Shown here piece by piece: positions 28,800 to 37,554 of a stretch of 64,000 nt of DNA; position 1 is the first letter of the stretch; every line of letters begins with the position of its first letter. The stretch is from an uncultured delta proteobacterium. GTDB taxonomy: Bacteria > Desulfobacterota > Desulfobulbia > Desulfobulbales > Desulfocapsaceae. The stretch is taken from positions 1-64,000 of the forward strand of contig CAIQWD010000072.1 of assembly GCA_903875445.1 (NCBI GenBank), in the 5' to 3' direction. Below the pieces are notes generated by a model. The model did no database searches, was not told the origin of the DNA, and saw only the letters and a list, made by a program, of their open reading frames with translations. The translations under genes were made by a program, and so were the position numbers.

Positions 28800-29674
28800 A
28801 AATCGTCATCATCGGCGCCGGTGGCCAGCTTGGCTCGGACTGCTGCAACCTGCTTTCTGCCGATAATAACACCATAGGCTGCGACCTGCCCCGTATCGAT
28901 ATCGGCAACAAGGCGAGTGTCGATGCCTATCTTAACGAAACCCGACCGGAGGTCATCGTCAACTGCGCCGCCTACACGGCGGTCGACGCCTGTGAAACCG
29001 AACTGGCACTTTCCTGGAAAATCAATGCGGAAGGACCGAAATATCTGGCACAGGCCGCCGACCGGCTGGGCAGCCGTCTCATCCATATTTCAACCGACTA
29101 CGTCTTCGACGGCAAGAAACCGGCGCCCCAGGCCTATTTGGAAAGCGATGCCCCGAATCCGCTGTCCCAATACGGCCGGAGCAAACTGGCAGGCGAGCAG
29201 GCGGTAGCCGTTGGCTGTGCCAACCATGTGATTCTCCGTACCGCCTGGCTGTATTCGGCCTATGGCAAGAATTTTCTGAAAACCATGTTGAAGCTGGCTG
29301 TTTCCAATCCGGACCGGCAGTTGAAGGTGGTGGATGACCAGCATGGCTCCCTCACCTGGTCCCGCACCCTGACCCGGCAGATCGAGAGGCTCCTGCACTC
29401 CGACCTAACCGGGATAATGCACGCCACCTCGGAAGGACACTCCACCTGGTATGAGGCCGCCCGCTATTTTCTCGACGCCATGGGTGTTGCCTATCAGATG
29501 CGGCCGTGCAGCACCGCCGAGTATCCGACCCCGGCGCACAGACCGGCCAATTCGATACTTGAGAACAAGGTGTTGAAAGATGCCGGCCTGGCAAGCTTTG
29601 TTAGTTGGCAGGAAGATATTGACAAATTTGTTGCCGACAACCGGCAACAACTCCTGGCCGAAACCGGCAGCTGA
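28796..29674 (+). CDS. rfbD: dTDP-4-dehydrorhamnose reductase
   Basis: A 292-residue short-chain dehydrogenase that completes dTDP-L-rhamnose synthesis. It has the NAD(P)-binding glycine motif [23 protein letters not shown], the catalytic Ser-Thr-Tyr/Lys set in [10 protein letters not shown] and [14 protein letters not shown], and [16 protein letters not shown]. It overlaps rfbA by four bases. After its stop, a 9-bp inverted repeat (29683-29691 with 29709-29717) reaching into the convergent PilZ gene may terminate both transcripts. Confidence 0.93.
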
Positions 29675-29703
29675 GGAAACGAACGAGGAGCCGGGCCGTT
29701 GCC

Positions 29704-30081
29704 TCAACGCTCCTCGTGATAGCTGAAATCCCTGATAAGGGTGAGAACGAGATCCTTGTTCGACTGTTCAAGATCGTGCATCTGAAAGCCGGCCAGGAAA
29801 AAGTCGGGATTGGCATCACTTTTACACCAGCGGCTGGTCGCATCGAAGATGATCTCGTTGCGCTCCTTCATCTGCGTGGGCAGGCGCATGCGCAGACGAT
29901 AGTTTTCATTTACCGGAATCGCATTGTCGGCGATCAGCATCATGCCCTTTTCGGAAATATCGACCAAATGGCCGAGGATTTTACTGCTCATACCGTCATA
30001 GACCCGCAGGTAAAAGACCAGATACCGGCGGTCTACCTCGCGCAATTCCTGTCTTCTCCCTTTCTCATTCATGCTGTCCAT
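29704..30081 (-). CDS. PilZ-domain protein
   Basis: A 125-residue protein with a PilZ-like arrangement: a basic start (RRQELREVDRRYLVFYLRV) and, about 20 residues later, HLVDISEKGMMLI, the D-x-S-x-x-G turn. Strands RLRMRLP and FFLAGFQMHDL follow. The Arg motif is less regular than in the PilZ protein at 24535, so cyclic-di-GMP binding is plausible but less sure. It ends ten bases downstream of the UPF0280 gene on the same strand. Confidence 0.65.
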   Translation of the reverse strand: MDSMNEKGRRQELREVDRRYLVFYLRVYDGMSSKILGHLVDISEKGMMLIADNAIPVNENYRLRMRLPTQMKERNEIIFDATSRWCKSDANPDFFLAGFQMHDLEQSNKDLVLTLIRDFSYHEER

Positions 30082-30091
30082 GTCTGCCCCC

Positions 30092-30868
30092 TCAGTTTAA
30101 CTTGACCAGTTCGACATTACCCACCGCACCGATTCTTTCCCCGCAAATAACCACAACCCCCTGCACCCCTTCAATTGTCTGCGCCACCTGGAGCGCTCGT
30201 TTGATGCCTTCATCGCCTGTGGTCGAGGTGCCGACCTCATTGCCCAGGCGTGTTGCCGCCGCATCGGCGAGAGCGGTGGAGCGGGCAAGGACTGCGACGG
30301 CATCGGCCCGGCCAAAACTTAAGGAATGGCCCACCGTGCCGGAGGAGGTGCAAACTCCGAGGGGCATCATCGACGCCGGCAGTTTGATACCCACCTGCAA
30401 GCTGAGCGGCGACTGACCGGCAAAGATCGCCACAGTACAGCCCTTAGTTCGATCGAGATAGATATCTCCACCATTTTCCACCATTACCTCGCGGCACCCT
30501 CTTTGCATCAGCGCCTTGCCGACATATTCGGCGATCGCTCCGGCTACCGCTGCCATTGGTCCGACATCTGCAATGCTCCCAGCGGCAAGCATCTCCTTGA
30601 CAATCGGCGGCGCCAAAATATCCGGAGAAAGCGGCGACAGGGCAGGGAGGAATTCGGGTCGCTTTTCGATATATTTTTCTATCTGCAGGCGGTATTGCAA
30701 GGCCAGTTCAAAGGCCCAGGCCGTTACTTCTAGATCGGCCTGAATATGGAGATCCGTGTCCTTGATCTTGACAAAGGAAGAAACCAGACCGTGTTCGACA
30801 AGCGTCCGATAGGTCCGTTTGACATACGATTCCGGTTTTTTCGCTTTAATCCGCTTCATCTTCGCCAA
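30092..30868 (-). CDS. UPF0280 family protein (ApbE-like fold)
   Basis: A 258-residue protein of the UPF0280 family, distantly related to ApbE flavin transferases and common in methanogens and sulfate reducers. Typical segments: IADVGPMAAVAGAIAEYVG, EVMVENGGDIYLD, GVCTSSGTVGHSLSFGRADA and STALADAAATRLGN. These correspond to the nucleotide/metal region of the ApbE fold, but the biochemical role is unknown. The neighbours (PilZ protein, CvpA) give no strong hint. The ATG at 30868 and one three codons later are both possible. Confidence 0.8.
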   Translation of the reverse strand: MAKMKRIKAKKPESYVKRTYRTLVEHGLVSSFVKIKDTDLHIQADLEVTAWAFELALQYRLQIEKYIEKRPEFLPALSPLSPDILAPPIVKEMLAAGSIADVGPMAAVAGAIAEYVGKALMQRGCREVMVENGGDIYLDRTKGCTVAIFAGQSPLSLQVGIKLPASMMPLGVCTSSGTVGHSLSFGRADAVAVLARSTALADAAATRLGNEVGTSTTGDEGIKRALQVAQTIEGVQGVVVICGERIGAVGNVELVKLN

Positions 30869-30979
30869 CCCGCAAGGTAATGATTTGCAAACGGTTTATT
30901 GATTATAGCGCAAACAGGACCGATAATACAAGGTGAGCTGCAAACAGCCGTTAGTCGCGGGCGGGAAAAGAACAAGGCC

Positions 30980-31573
30980 TTACGGTTTATCCGCCGGTGT
31001 TTTTTTCTGGGGCCCGCCGGGGGCAAGATATTCCTTGACCTTGTCGATGGCAATGGCCGGTTTTTGCTGCATGAGGGTCTTCCGCAAGTCTTCATTACGA
31101 ATCAGCTCCCTGGTAAGATCGGCTGCCCCGTTGAGGCTCTCACAGGTAACGCAGGTTCGCAGCATCTGGTTTTCAGGGGCGAGAACGGTACCGAGAATCA
31201 CATGCAGGAGAACAACAATAATAACTGCTTTGGCACACCCCACAAAGGCCCCAAGCAGATGATCAAACCAGGAGGCAATAGTCAATTTCAGGACGAAGCT
31301 GAGGGCCTTGCCGAGAAGCATCACCAGTACATAGGTGGCAAGGAAGAGGACGACATAGCTAGTGTAAAAGATAACATTCGGATTGGTTGATATGTCTCGT
31401 AAAAGCGGCCGGATTCTGTCATGATATTGGCTGGCGGCAATAAAGGCGAGATACAGGGCAAGGAGCCCGGTCACCTGCTTGAGGAGGCCCAGCCACAAGC
31501 CACGCCCGATTAAAAGAATGAAGAGGCCGATGACCACCAGATCATACAATGTCGCGCCGGAAACACCTTTCAT
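30980..31573 (-). CDS. cvpA: CvpA family inner-membrane protein
   Basis: A 197-residue protein with four predicted membrane helices in the first 130 residues and a polar C-terminal tail rich in Lys and Pro. The start YDLVVIGLFILLIGRGLWLG, with GLLKQVTGLLALYLAFIAA, and the later SWFDHLLGAFVGCAKAVIIV are the characteristic CvpA repeats. The family is named for colicin V export and is linked to envelope stress tolerance; the mechanism is not known. It is followed after 111 bases by the UPF0280 gene on the same strand. Confidence 0.8.
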   Translation of the reverse strand: MKGVSGATLYDLVVIGLFILLIGRGLWLGLLKQVTGLLALYLAFIAASQYHDRIRPLLRDISTNPNVIFYTSYVVLFLATYVLVMLLGKALSFVLKLTIASWFDHLLGAFVGCAKAVIIVVLLHVILGTVLAPENQMLRTCVTCESLNGAADLTRELIRNEDLRKTLMQQKPAIAIDKVKEYLAPGGPQKKTPADKP

Positions 31574-31690
31574 AACCCCCCGATCCGCTTATGCTTCAAT
31601 CCTTATTTTCTGCCGATTACCACGCCTCAAAGTTAGCAGGAACTGTTGAAACTGCAAGCTTTTTCTGAAGCTGCGCAAAAGAGCTAGAGA

Positions 31691-32488
31691 ATGGAAACCC
31701 TGGCAAGAGACCTTTTTCCCGCAGATCTTCAGCGGGCAGCAATCACCTTTTACGGAAAACCGGCCCCGGCGGCCATTCTCCTGAAACAACCGCCGGCAGA
31801 TGCAATCCCGGATTGTCTTCCGACCTATTTTGGTCCGCTGCCTGCCATCCTGCATCAAAAGGAAATCATTACATTAAACGGCTACCGTCTGCCTAAACGG
31901 CGGGCTGAATTCCTGAGCGGCAGGATCGCTGCAAAAATGGCCCTGAAGCGTTTCTTGGCATCCGGAGGGCAAGACCTTCTTGCACCGCTCAACACAGTCG
32001 AGATTACCAATGAGCCAAACGGGCGACCGATTGTCTGCCTCGATGCCCGAAAAGATTGGCCAGGCCCCGAGATCTCCATCACCCACGGCGGCGAATACGC
32101 CGCTGCCCTGGCAGCGCAATCCCCCTGCGGTATCGATATCCAGCAGCAAAGAGACAACCTGCTGCGTGTCAGGGAAAAATATTGTTCGTGCGAAGAACTG
32201 CAGGTACTGGGTAAACTTCTCCCGGAGATGGCCTCCCTGTCCCGCCTGGTCCTTTTATGGGCGGCCAAGGAAGCAGCCAAGAAGGCCCTCAGCTACCGGC
32301 AGATGCTTGGTTTTCTTGAACTTGAACTGATGCCGCCAGCACAGCGCCTTGATCGCTGCCACTCTCTTACCCTGGCCGTCAGGGTTAAAAACAATGCCCA
32401 GATGCCGGATGCAGTGACCGTCCTGGCAACACTCTTTGCAGATTACGGTCTGGCCATCTGCATCTTAAAGAAGGAACACCATGCCTGA
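31691..32488 (+). CDS. 4'-phosphopantetheinyl transferase superfamily protein
   Basis: A 265-residue Sfp-like enzyme that would transfer phosphopantetheine from CoA to acyl or peptidyl carrier proteins. Signatures: KRRAEFLSGRIAAKMAL, ISITHGGEYAAALAA, the magnesium ligands in CGIDIQ and the WAAKEAAKKAL helix. The carrier protein it serves is not in the window. Its last eight bases overlap mutM, so the two are co-expressed. Confidence 0.8.
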   Translation: METLARDLFPADLQRAAITFYGKPAPAAILLKQPPADAIPDCLPTYFGPLPAILHQKEIITLNGYRLPKRRAEFLSGRIAAKMALKRFLASGGQDLLAPLNTVEITNEPNGRPIVCLDARKDWPGPEISITHGGEYAAALAAQSPCGIDIQQQRDNLLRVREKYCSCEELQVLGKLLPEMASLSRLVLLWAAKEAAKKALSYRQMLGFLELELMPPAQRLDRCHSLTLAVRVKNNAQMPDAVTVLATLFADYGLAICILKKEHHA

Positions 32489-33311
32489 ACTACCGGAAGT
32501 TGAAGTTATCTGCCGAGGTCTTCGCCCCCATCTGCTTGACCGCACGGTCACGGCAATCCACCATAGCGGCAAACAGCTCCGCCGCCCCGTCCCGATCGAT
32601 TCTTTCTGCCGGGAGATGGTCGGTCGCCGTATAACCGCCGTGACTCGTCGGGCAAAATATCTGCAGATCTCCATGGACAGCGGAGCGATGCTCATTCTCC
32701 ATCTCGGCATGACCGGCAACCTCGGGTTTTTCTCACCCCGAAGCGAACCGGCAAAACATGATCACGTCCGCTGGACCCTCGATAACGACACCGAACTGCG
32801 CTACAACGACAGCCGCAGATTCGGCTCCCTGCAAATCCTCGCAAGCGGGGAAACCAACGACCTTGAAGAAACCGTCTTCAAGACCACCGGACCGGAACCC
32901 TTCCATGATGCCTTTTCCCCCGAATACCTGCACCGACTGGCCAAGGGAAAGGAGCTGGCGGTCAAGGTCTTTATCATGAACACCCGGGTGGTGGCGGGTG
33001 TCGGCAATATCTACGCCAGCGAGAGCCTGTTCCGTGCCGGTATACTCCCCACGAAAAAAGTGCAAACCATCAGCAAAAAAGACTGGGGCCGGCTGATCAC
33101 CGCCATCCGTGAGATTCTCCAGCAGGCCATCGACTGCGGCGGCTCAACCATCAGTAATTTCATCAACGCCCGACAGGAGAAAGGCTATTTCCAGGTAAAC
33201 TTCAAGGTATACGGTCGGCGGGGCGAGCCTTGCCCCAACTGTCAGGAAAAGATAGAGAAAATCAGGTTGGGCGGCAGGGCGAGTTACTTCTGCCCCATGT
33301 GTCAGAAATGA
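32481..33311 (+). CDS. mutM: Formamidopyrimidine-DNA glycosylase
   Basis: A 276-residue repair enzyme that removes oxidised purines and cuts the strand. The N-terminal PELPEVEVICRGL gives the catalytic proline and glutamate directly after Met1. RAKYLQISMDSG carries the conserved lysine, HLGMTGNLGFF and NDSRRFGSL follow, and the helix-two-turn-helix region has NIYASESLFRAGI. The C-terminal zinc finger (CPNC with CPMC) is complete. The gene ends one base before the stop of the convergent moeA-like gene. Confidence 0.95.
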   Translation: MPELPEVEVICRGLRPHLLDRTVTAIHHSGKQLRRPVPIDSFCREMVGRRITAVTRRAKYLQISMDSGAMLILHLGMTGNLGFFSPRSEPAKHDHVRWTLDNDTELRYNDSRRFGSLQILASGETNDLEETVFKTTGPEPFHDAFSPEYLHRLAKGKELAVKVFIMNTRVVAGVGNIYASESLFRAGILPTKKVQTISKKDWGRLITAIREILQQAIDCGGSTISNFINARQEKGYFQVNFKVYGRRGEPCPNCQEKIEKIRLGGRASYFCPMCQK

Positions 33312-34553
33312 TCAGAAGGAAGAGACAAGGCCGTCGGCAGTCGTCGCCGAGAGGTGTACCTCCACCACTTCACCCTTGAGAAACTCCTTTCGTCCGGGCG
33401 CAAAGAGGATAAAACACGATACCGGGTCGAGACGCTCGGCAAGGCGTACCATGCAACTTCCCTGCTCCATCACCAGCACACCGCCCTTAACCTGCAGGAG
33501 ATCGCTCTTTCTGATCCGGTAATCGTCGAGCAGCCTGGCCTGCAGGGCTCTCGGCCAACAGTGCTGCGCCCCCTGCATCATCAGCAGAAAAGGTCCGACA
33601 AGTTCATTGACCAGGGTGCGAACGGCATTGGGAGGACCGGGAAGGGCAATAAAAACGGTGCCGCCAAGAGTGCCGAGCAAAATCGACCGCCCCGGATGCA
33701 TCGGCAGGGATTCCAGAATAACCCTGCCTCCCAGGCCGCAAAATGCCTTTTTTACCAGGTCGTATTTGCCCGGCCCCATGCCGCCGGTGCTGACCACAAG
33801 ATCACAATGCCCGTCGGTCAACGTGCCGAAAATATTGGAAATAGCTTGGTGATTATCGAATATGATGCCTTGTTCCGCCATCACACCGCCGTAATGGGGG
33901 ATGAAATGCTGTAAGAGCAGGTTGTTGAGCGACAGCTTCTGCCCGGCCGCCACCTCCGATCCCACGGTCACCAGTTCGCTTCCCGTACAAAAACAGGCGA
34001 CTCGCGGCCGGGCGACGACCTGCATCTGATACACACCCACCGCTGCCAGGAGCGTCAGGTGATCAATCAAAAGCCTGGTCCCCTTGGTAACAACTGTTGT
34101 GCCACAAACCACTTCGCTGCCGACCGGATTTATAAAAGACCTCCTTTCGGCCATGGCCGCCGCGGCAACGCAGACACTCCCGGCAACTTTACGACACTCC
34201 TCCTGCGGCACAACGCGTTCACCGCCTTCGGGAATTAAGCCACCGGTGAAAATTCGGCAAGCCGAGCCGGGTTGCAGGATACCGACATTTGGCGATCCTG
34301 CGGCTATCTCGCCGACAACAGGAAAACACTGCTCTGCATCATCCTTTGTGGCATTTGCCGGCATTTGCGTGCAGGGCATCGGGGCCAGAACATAGCCGTC
34401 GCGCAAGGCTTCAGAGTGGGGAGGACAGTCCGAAGATGCCAAGATATCCTCAGCGGTAATCCGCCAAGCAGCCTCTGTCAACGGCACCGTTTCTCCAGGT
34501 AACGCTTTGATATCAAGAGGAATATTCACTCCATTTATGGCAAAACCGGACAT
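33312..34553 (-). CDS. moeA: Molybdopterin molybdenumtransferase-like protein
   Basis: A 413-residue protein of the MoeA family, which inserts molybdenum or tungsten into molybdopterin. The central MoaB/MogA-like domain is clear: PRVACFCTGSELV, LVVSTGGMGPGKYDLV and FIALPGPPNAVRTLVNELV. The N-terminal region GEIAAGSP and ACRIFTGGLIPEGGERVVPQE is also typical. The segment around SEALRDGYVL deviates from the usual S-x-MDGYA, so this could be a specialised paralogue. Molybdo- or tungsto-enzymes are common in sulfate reducers, but none lies nearby. Confidence 0.85.
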   Translation of the reverse strand: MSGFAINGVNIPLDIKALPGETVPLTEAAWRITAEDILASSDCPPHSEALRDGYVLAPMPCTQMPANATKDDAEQCFPVVGEIAAGSPNVGILQPGSACRIFTGGLIPEGGERVVPQEECRKVAGSVCVAAAAMAERRSFINPVGSEVVCGTTVVTKGTRLLIDHLTLLAAVGVYQMQVVARPRVACFCTGSELVTVGSEVAAGQKLSLNNLLLQHFIPHYGGVMAEQGIIFDNHQAISNIFGTLTDGHCDLVVSTGGMGPGKYDLVKKAFCGLGGRVILESLPMHPGRSILLGTLGGTVFIALPGPPNAVRTLVNELVGPFLLMMQGAQHCWPRALQARLLDDYRIRKSDLLQVKGGVLVMEQGSCMVRLAERLDPVSCFILFAPGRKEFLKGEVVEVHLSATTADGLVSSF

Positions 34554-34787
34554 TTCTCAGCCTATTTTGTTTTACTCGCCAAAGAGGTTCGACCCTTGCG
34601 AGAAAAGATTTCTTAAAACCCAGAAAACAATGAATACAGAGCTTTGCGGTGCGCGTCAAGCCCAACACGCACCAAAGAAAAGCTCTAGCCATGCTGCAGA
34701 CCGTCATGGTAAGACTATCTTGACGGCAATGATCGGCAGCACTCTATGCAGACTCCCCAAAAACCAGCCAATCTATCTAATAATGAT

Positions 34788-35693
34788 ATGAAATATCCGA
34801 CAGTTAACACAAAACTTATCGTCCTTCTCGGCAACCCCCTGGGACATTCCGTTTCACCCGCCATGCACAACCGGGTATTTGCCAAATTAGGCCTTGATTA
34901 CTGCTATCTGCCGGTACAGGTGCAACCGGAAGATCTCAAGACAGTCTTTGCCGGCCTGACGAAAATGAATGTGGCCGGTTTTAATGTCACCATTCCCCAC
35001 AAGCTGCGGATCATCGAACACCTTGACAGCCTCGATCCCCTGGCGGCAACCATAGGTGCGGTCAACACCATCTGTGTTAAAGACGGTAAGACAAGGGGCT
35101 ACAATACCGATGGGGAAGGTTTTATCCAGGCCCTCGAAGAGGAAGGTAAGATCTCCGTGCGCGATAAGCGGGTCTACCTGCTCGGCTGCGGCGGCGCCGC
35201 CCGCGCCATTGCCATGACCCTTGCCTTCCGTGGCGCGGAAAAGATCTTCATCGGCAATCGCACCCTCGCCAAGGCAGAAGCACTTGCCGCGGAAATAAAC
35301 AAAAAGATCCGCAACTGTGCGGGAGCCGTAGATGGGCTGGCAGCACGTCAGGCAGAAACCATCAAATCCTCCGATATTCTTGTCAATTGCACCAGCCTCG
35401 GCATGCACCCGCGAAATGAAGAGTTGCCGATCGGCGAGGAATCGCTCTTTGAGCACCTGGTTGTCGCCGATATCGTTTACAACCCACACACAACCCGGCT
35501 TCTGGCAATTGCTGAGGCCAAGGGCTGCAGAATTGTCCATGGCCTCGGCATGCTTATCTATCAGGGCGCGGCCGGATTCAAATTGTGGACCGGTATCGAT
35601 CCCCTTATCGCGGAAATGACCGAGGCCGCCTATGCCAAGATTGCCGATGCCCCGGGCATTATCGCCCTGTCCGATGATTGTGCCGGGAGATAG
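34788..35693 (+). CDS. aroE: Shikimate dehydrogenase
   Basis: A 301-residue NADP-dependent enzyme of the aromatic amino-acid pathway (3-dehydroshikimate to shikimate). Substrate-binding GNPLGHSVSPAMHN, catalytic lysine in NVTIPHKLR, NTDGEGF, the nucleotide loop LLGCGGAARAI, and GLGMLIYQGAAGF all fit. I prefer the ATG at 34788, which places the SPAMHN motif at the usual distance; an in-frame ATG at 34746 adds 14 residues. Neither has a good ribosome site. Its 3' end overlaps the end of the convergent sensor-kinase frame by 64 bases. Confidence 0.92.
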   Translation: MKYPTVNTKLIVLLGNPLGHSVSPAMHNRVFAKLGLDYCYLPVQVQPEDLKTVFAGLTKMNVAGFNVTIPHKLRIIEHLDSLDPLAATIGAVNTICVKDGKTRGYNTDGEGFIQALEEEGKISVRDKRVYLLGCGGAARAIAMTLAFRGAEKIFIGNRTLAKAEALAAEINKKIRNCAGAVDGLAARQAETIKSSDILVNCTSLGMHPRNEELPIGEESLFEHLVVADIVYNPHTTRLLAIAEAKGCRIVHGLGMLIYQGAAGFKLWTGIDPLIAEMTEAAYAKIADAPGIIALSDDCAGR

Positions 35694-36496
35694 AGGATGA
35701 AGGTCGTTCCTCCGCCGGGGGTCGATTCGACGGTAATTTTGCCTTCATGCTTATTGATGATGGAATGCACGATGGCAAGGGCAAGGCCTGCCCCCTTATT
35801 GCTGCTCCTTTCCTTGGTGGAAAAATAGGGATCAAAGATCTTGTCAAGATGCTGTACCGCAATCCCCTGCCCTTCATCCGTCAAGGAAATTTTCACATAT
35901 TTGCCGGGATACAACCCGACCACCTGGTCTTCAACCAGTTCCTTGTTGACCATACGTATGCTGATCGAGCCGCCGGCCGACATCGACTGTTCGGCGTTTT
36001 GCACCAGGGAGACAATCACCTGGCTGATCTGTTCCTTGTCCATGGAGACTACCCAGAGATCCTCGGAAATCTCGAAACTGCACTGTATCTTGTTGCTGCC
36101 GGCGAGGACCAAGCCGGCAGCCTCCCTGACCAGCGCAGGCAACGACTCGGTGGCCTTGACCGGTTCCGCGTCACTTGCGAAATTGAGGAGTTTTAAGGTT
36201 AATTCCTTCGCCCGGAGTGAAGCCTTCCGGGCTGCGCGAAGATACTCGCCAATCGGACTTGATTCCTCGATCAACCTCTCGGCAAGAGAAAGATTACCTA
36301 TGACTGCAAAAAGTATGTTATTGAAATCGTGAGCAATACCTCCAGCGAGGACATTGATTGACTCCTGCTTTTTGGTCTTCAGCAACTCGTTTTCCATTCT
36401 GATCCGAGTGGTTATATCCTCAACGCTCCAGACAACGCCCTGAAGCCCGCCTTCATCCGGCACAACCCGACCACGCAATTGGCAGATGATTTCCAC
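35630..36496 (-). CDS. Sensor histidine kinase, C-terminal part (kinase core)
   Basis: This frame (from a GTG at 36496) encodes the end of a PAS/PAC region (GVVWSVEDITTRIRMENELL), a HisKA-type dimerisation helix with the phospho-acceptor in LAGGIAHDFNNILFAVIGN, and an HATPase domain: N box SLVQNAEQSM, G1 SLTDEGQGI, F box FDPYFSTKE, G2 GAGLALAIVHSI. It is the direct continuation of the product at 36412-37548 in the other frame; the two overlap by 85 bases. Joined at the A8 tract they make a normal 639-residue kinase. No response regulator is adjacent. Confidence 0.75.
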   Translation of the reverse strand: MEIICQLRGRVVPDEGGLQGVVWSVEDITTRIRMENELLKTKKQESINVLAGGIAHDFNNILFAVIGNLSLAERLIEESSPIGEYLRAARKASLRAKELTLKLLNFASDAEPVKATESLPALVREAAGLVLAGSNKIQCSFEISEDLWVVSMDKEQISQVIVSLVQNAEQSMSAGGSISIRMVNKELVEDQVVGLYPGKYVKISLTDEGQGIAVQHLDKIFDPYFSTKERSSNKGAGLALAIVHSIINKHEGKITVESTPGGGTTFILYLPAQSSDRAIMPGASAILA

Positions 36497-37548
36497 TCCG
36501 TCCTGGCGCTGCAGAGACGCCTGGCGCTCGCAAAAGCCTTTTTTTTCAGCCGCGGAAGGACTTTCGCGGTCAAATTTTTATAGGCTTCACCAGTCGCGTA
36601 GAAAAGCCTGGCGGTGTTGCCGACAAGATCCTCTGCACAATATCCGGTAATTTTCTCCATCTCTTGATTTGCCCTTTTTATCACCCCTTTGTTGTCTACG
36701 AAGATAATGCCCACCGGTGAATTATCCAGCAAGGCCTGCAGCTCGGCACCGGCTATCGACAGATGGCGGCTGGTTTCTTCGGCGGCAAGCTTCGCCTGGG
36801 AGAGGTCGGCAGTACGCTCCCGCACCTTCTGCTCCAGCTGCTCGAAACTCTCCAGCAGACGCCTGGTCATAATCCGCAGGGTTGAGGCGAGACTGCCGAT
36901 CTCGTCGTCCGCATCGATGGTAATCGGGGTCTCAAGATGTCCGTCGGCTATCCGTTTTGCCGATTTTTCCAGCAAGGCCAGCGGTCTAAAAATATAATGC
37001 CGGAGAATGAGCATGGAGGTGGAAAAAATGGCGATAATGAGCAGCAGCAACAGCCCGACGACGCTGGCTGTGGTCGATAAGAGTTCCCTATATATGGCAT
37101 CCTTGGACATGACTATATGCAAGCGGCCTACCTGGTTGCCATCGCGAAGAATTGCCGCACTCCTCACCAGATAAGCCGATGTATCGCCGAATTGATCGAG
37201 ACTTTTGCCTTCCATTTCCGGCACGGTTTGACTGGCCACCACCTGATCATCGACCAAAACTCTGGCAAATACCACCGCGTCATTGGTGAGGATCGCCCGC
37301 AGAATATCGTTTATCGACCGATGATCAAGTTTCCACACCGCTTCCGGCAAGGAGGTCTCGGCGAGCCTCAACGCCTGACCAAGTTGTTTTTCTAATTCAG
37401 CCTCCTTTCCGGCGTAATTATACCACCCGACTACCGCGGAAAAGAGGATGAGAATGGCAGTGACCACGCTGACCAGCGTGAGACCGAAGCGGCGGCTGAG
37501 GCTCTTGCCGAGGTGGGGTGTCTCCGTGCTTTCGCGCTGCATCGTCAT
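36412..37548 (-). CDS. Sensor histidine kinase, N-terminal part (sensor, HAMP, PAS)
   Basis: A 378-residue frame: membrane helix at about 24-45, a periplasmic sensor domain to about 160, a second helix at about 163-188, HAMP (about 190-245, with FRPLALLEKSAKRIADGHLE), a coiled coil and a PAS domain from about 280 (ALLDNSPVGIIFVDNKGVI). After an A8 tract (36548-36541) the last 40 or so residues (from ASARRLCSA) are unlike any PAS end, while the next frame continues the PAS domain properly. Either the gene is frameshifted or the ribosome slips. It begins six bases after the gene for a periplasmic binding protein, a likely ligand-sensing partner. Confidence 0.75.
   Translation of the reverse strand: MTMQRESTETPHLGKSLSRRFGLTLVSVVTAILILFSAVVGWYNYAGKEAELEKQLGQALRLAETSLPEAVWKLDHRSINDILRAILTNDAVVFARVLVDDQVVASQTVPEMEGKSLDQFGDTSAYLVRSAAILRDGNQVGRLHIVMSKDAIYRELLSTTASVVGLLLLLIIAIFSTSMLILRHYIFRPLALLEKSAKRIADGHLETPITIDADDEIGSLASTLRIMTRRLLESFEQLEQKVRERTADLSQAKLAAEETSRHLSIAGAELQALLDNSPVGIIFVDNKGVIKRANQEMEKITGYCAEDLVGNTARLFYATGEAYKNLTAKVLPRLKKKAFASARRLCSARTEWKSSANCVVGLCRMKAGFRALSGALRI
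36541..36548 (-). other. A8 slippery tract joining two kinase frames
   Basis: On the minus strand the codons read CTG AAA AAA AAG GCT, which contains the classic heptamer A AAA AAG. A slip of one base backwards moves translation exactly into the kinase frame. An RNA-polymerase slip or a one-base deletion in the DNA (or in the assembly) would look the same. Confidence 0.5.
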
Positions 37549-37554
37549 CGCTCT

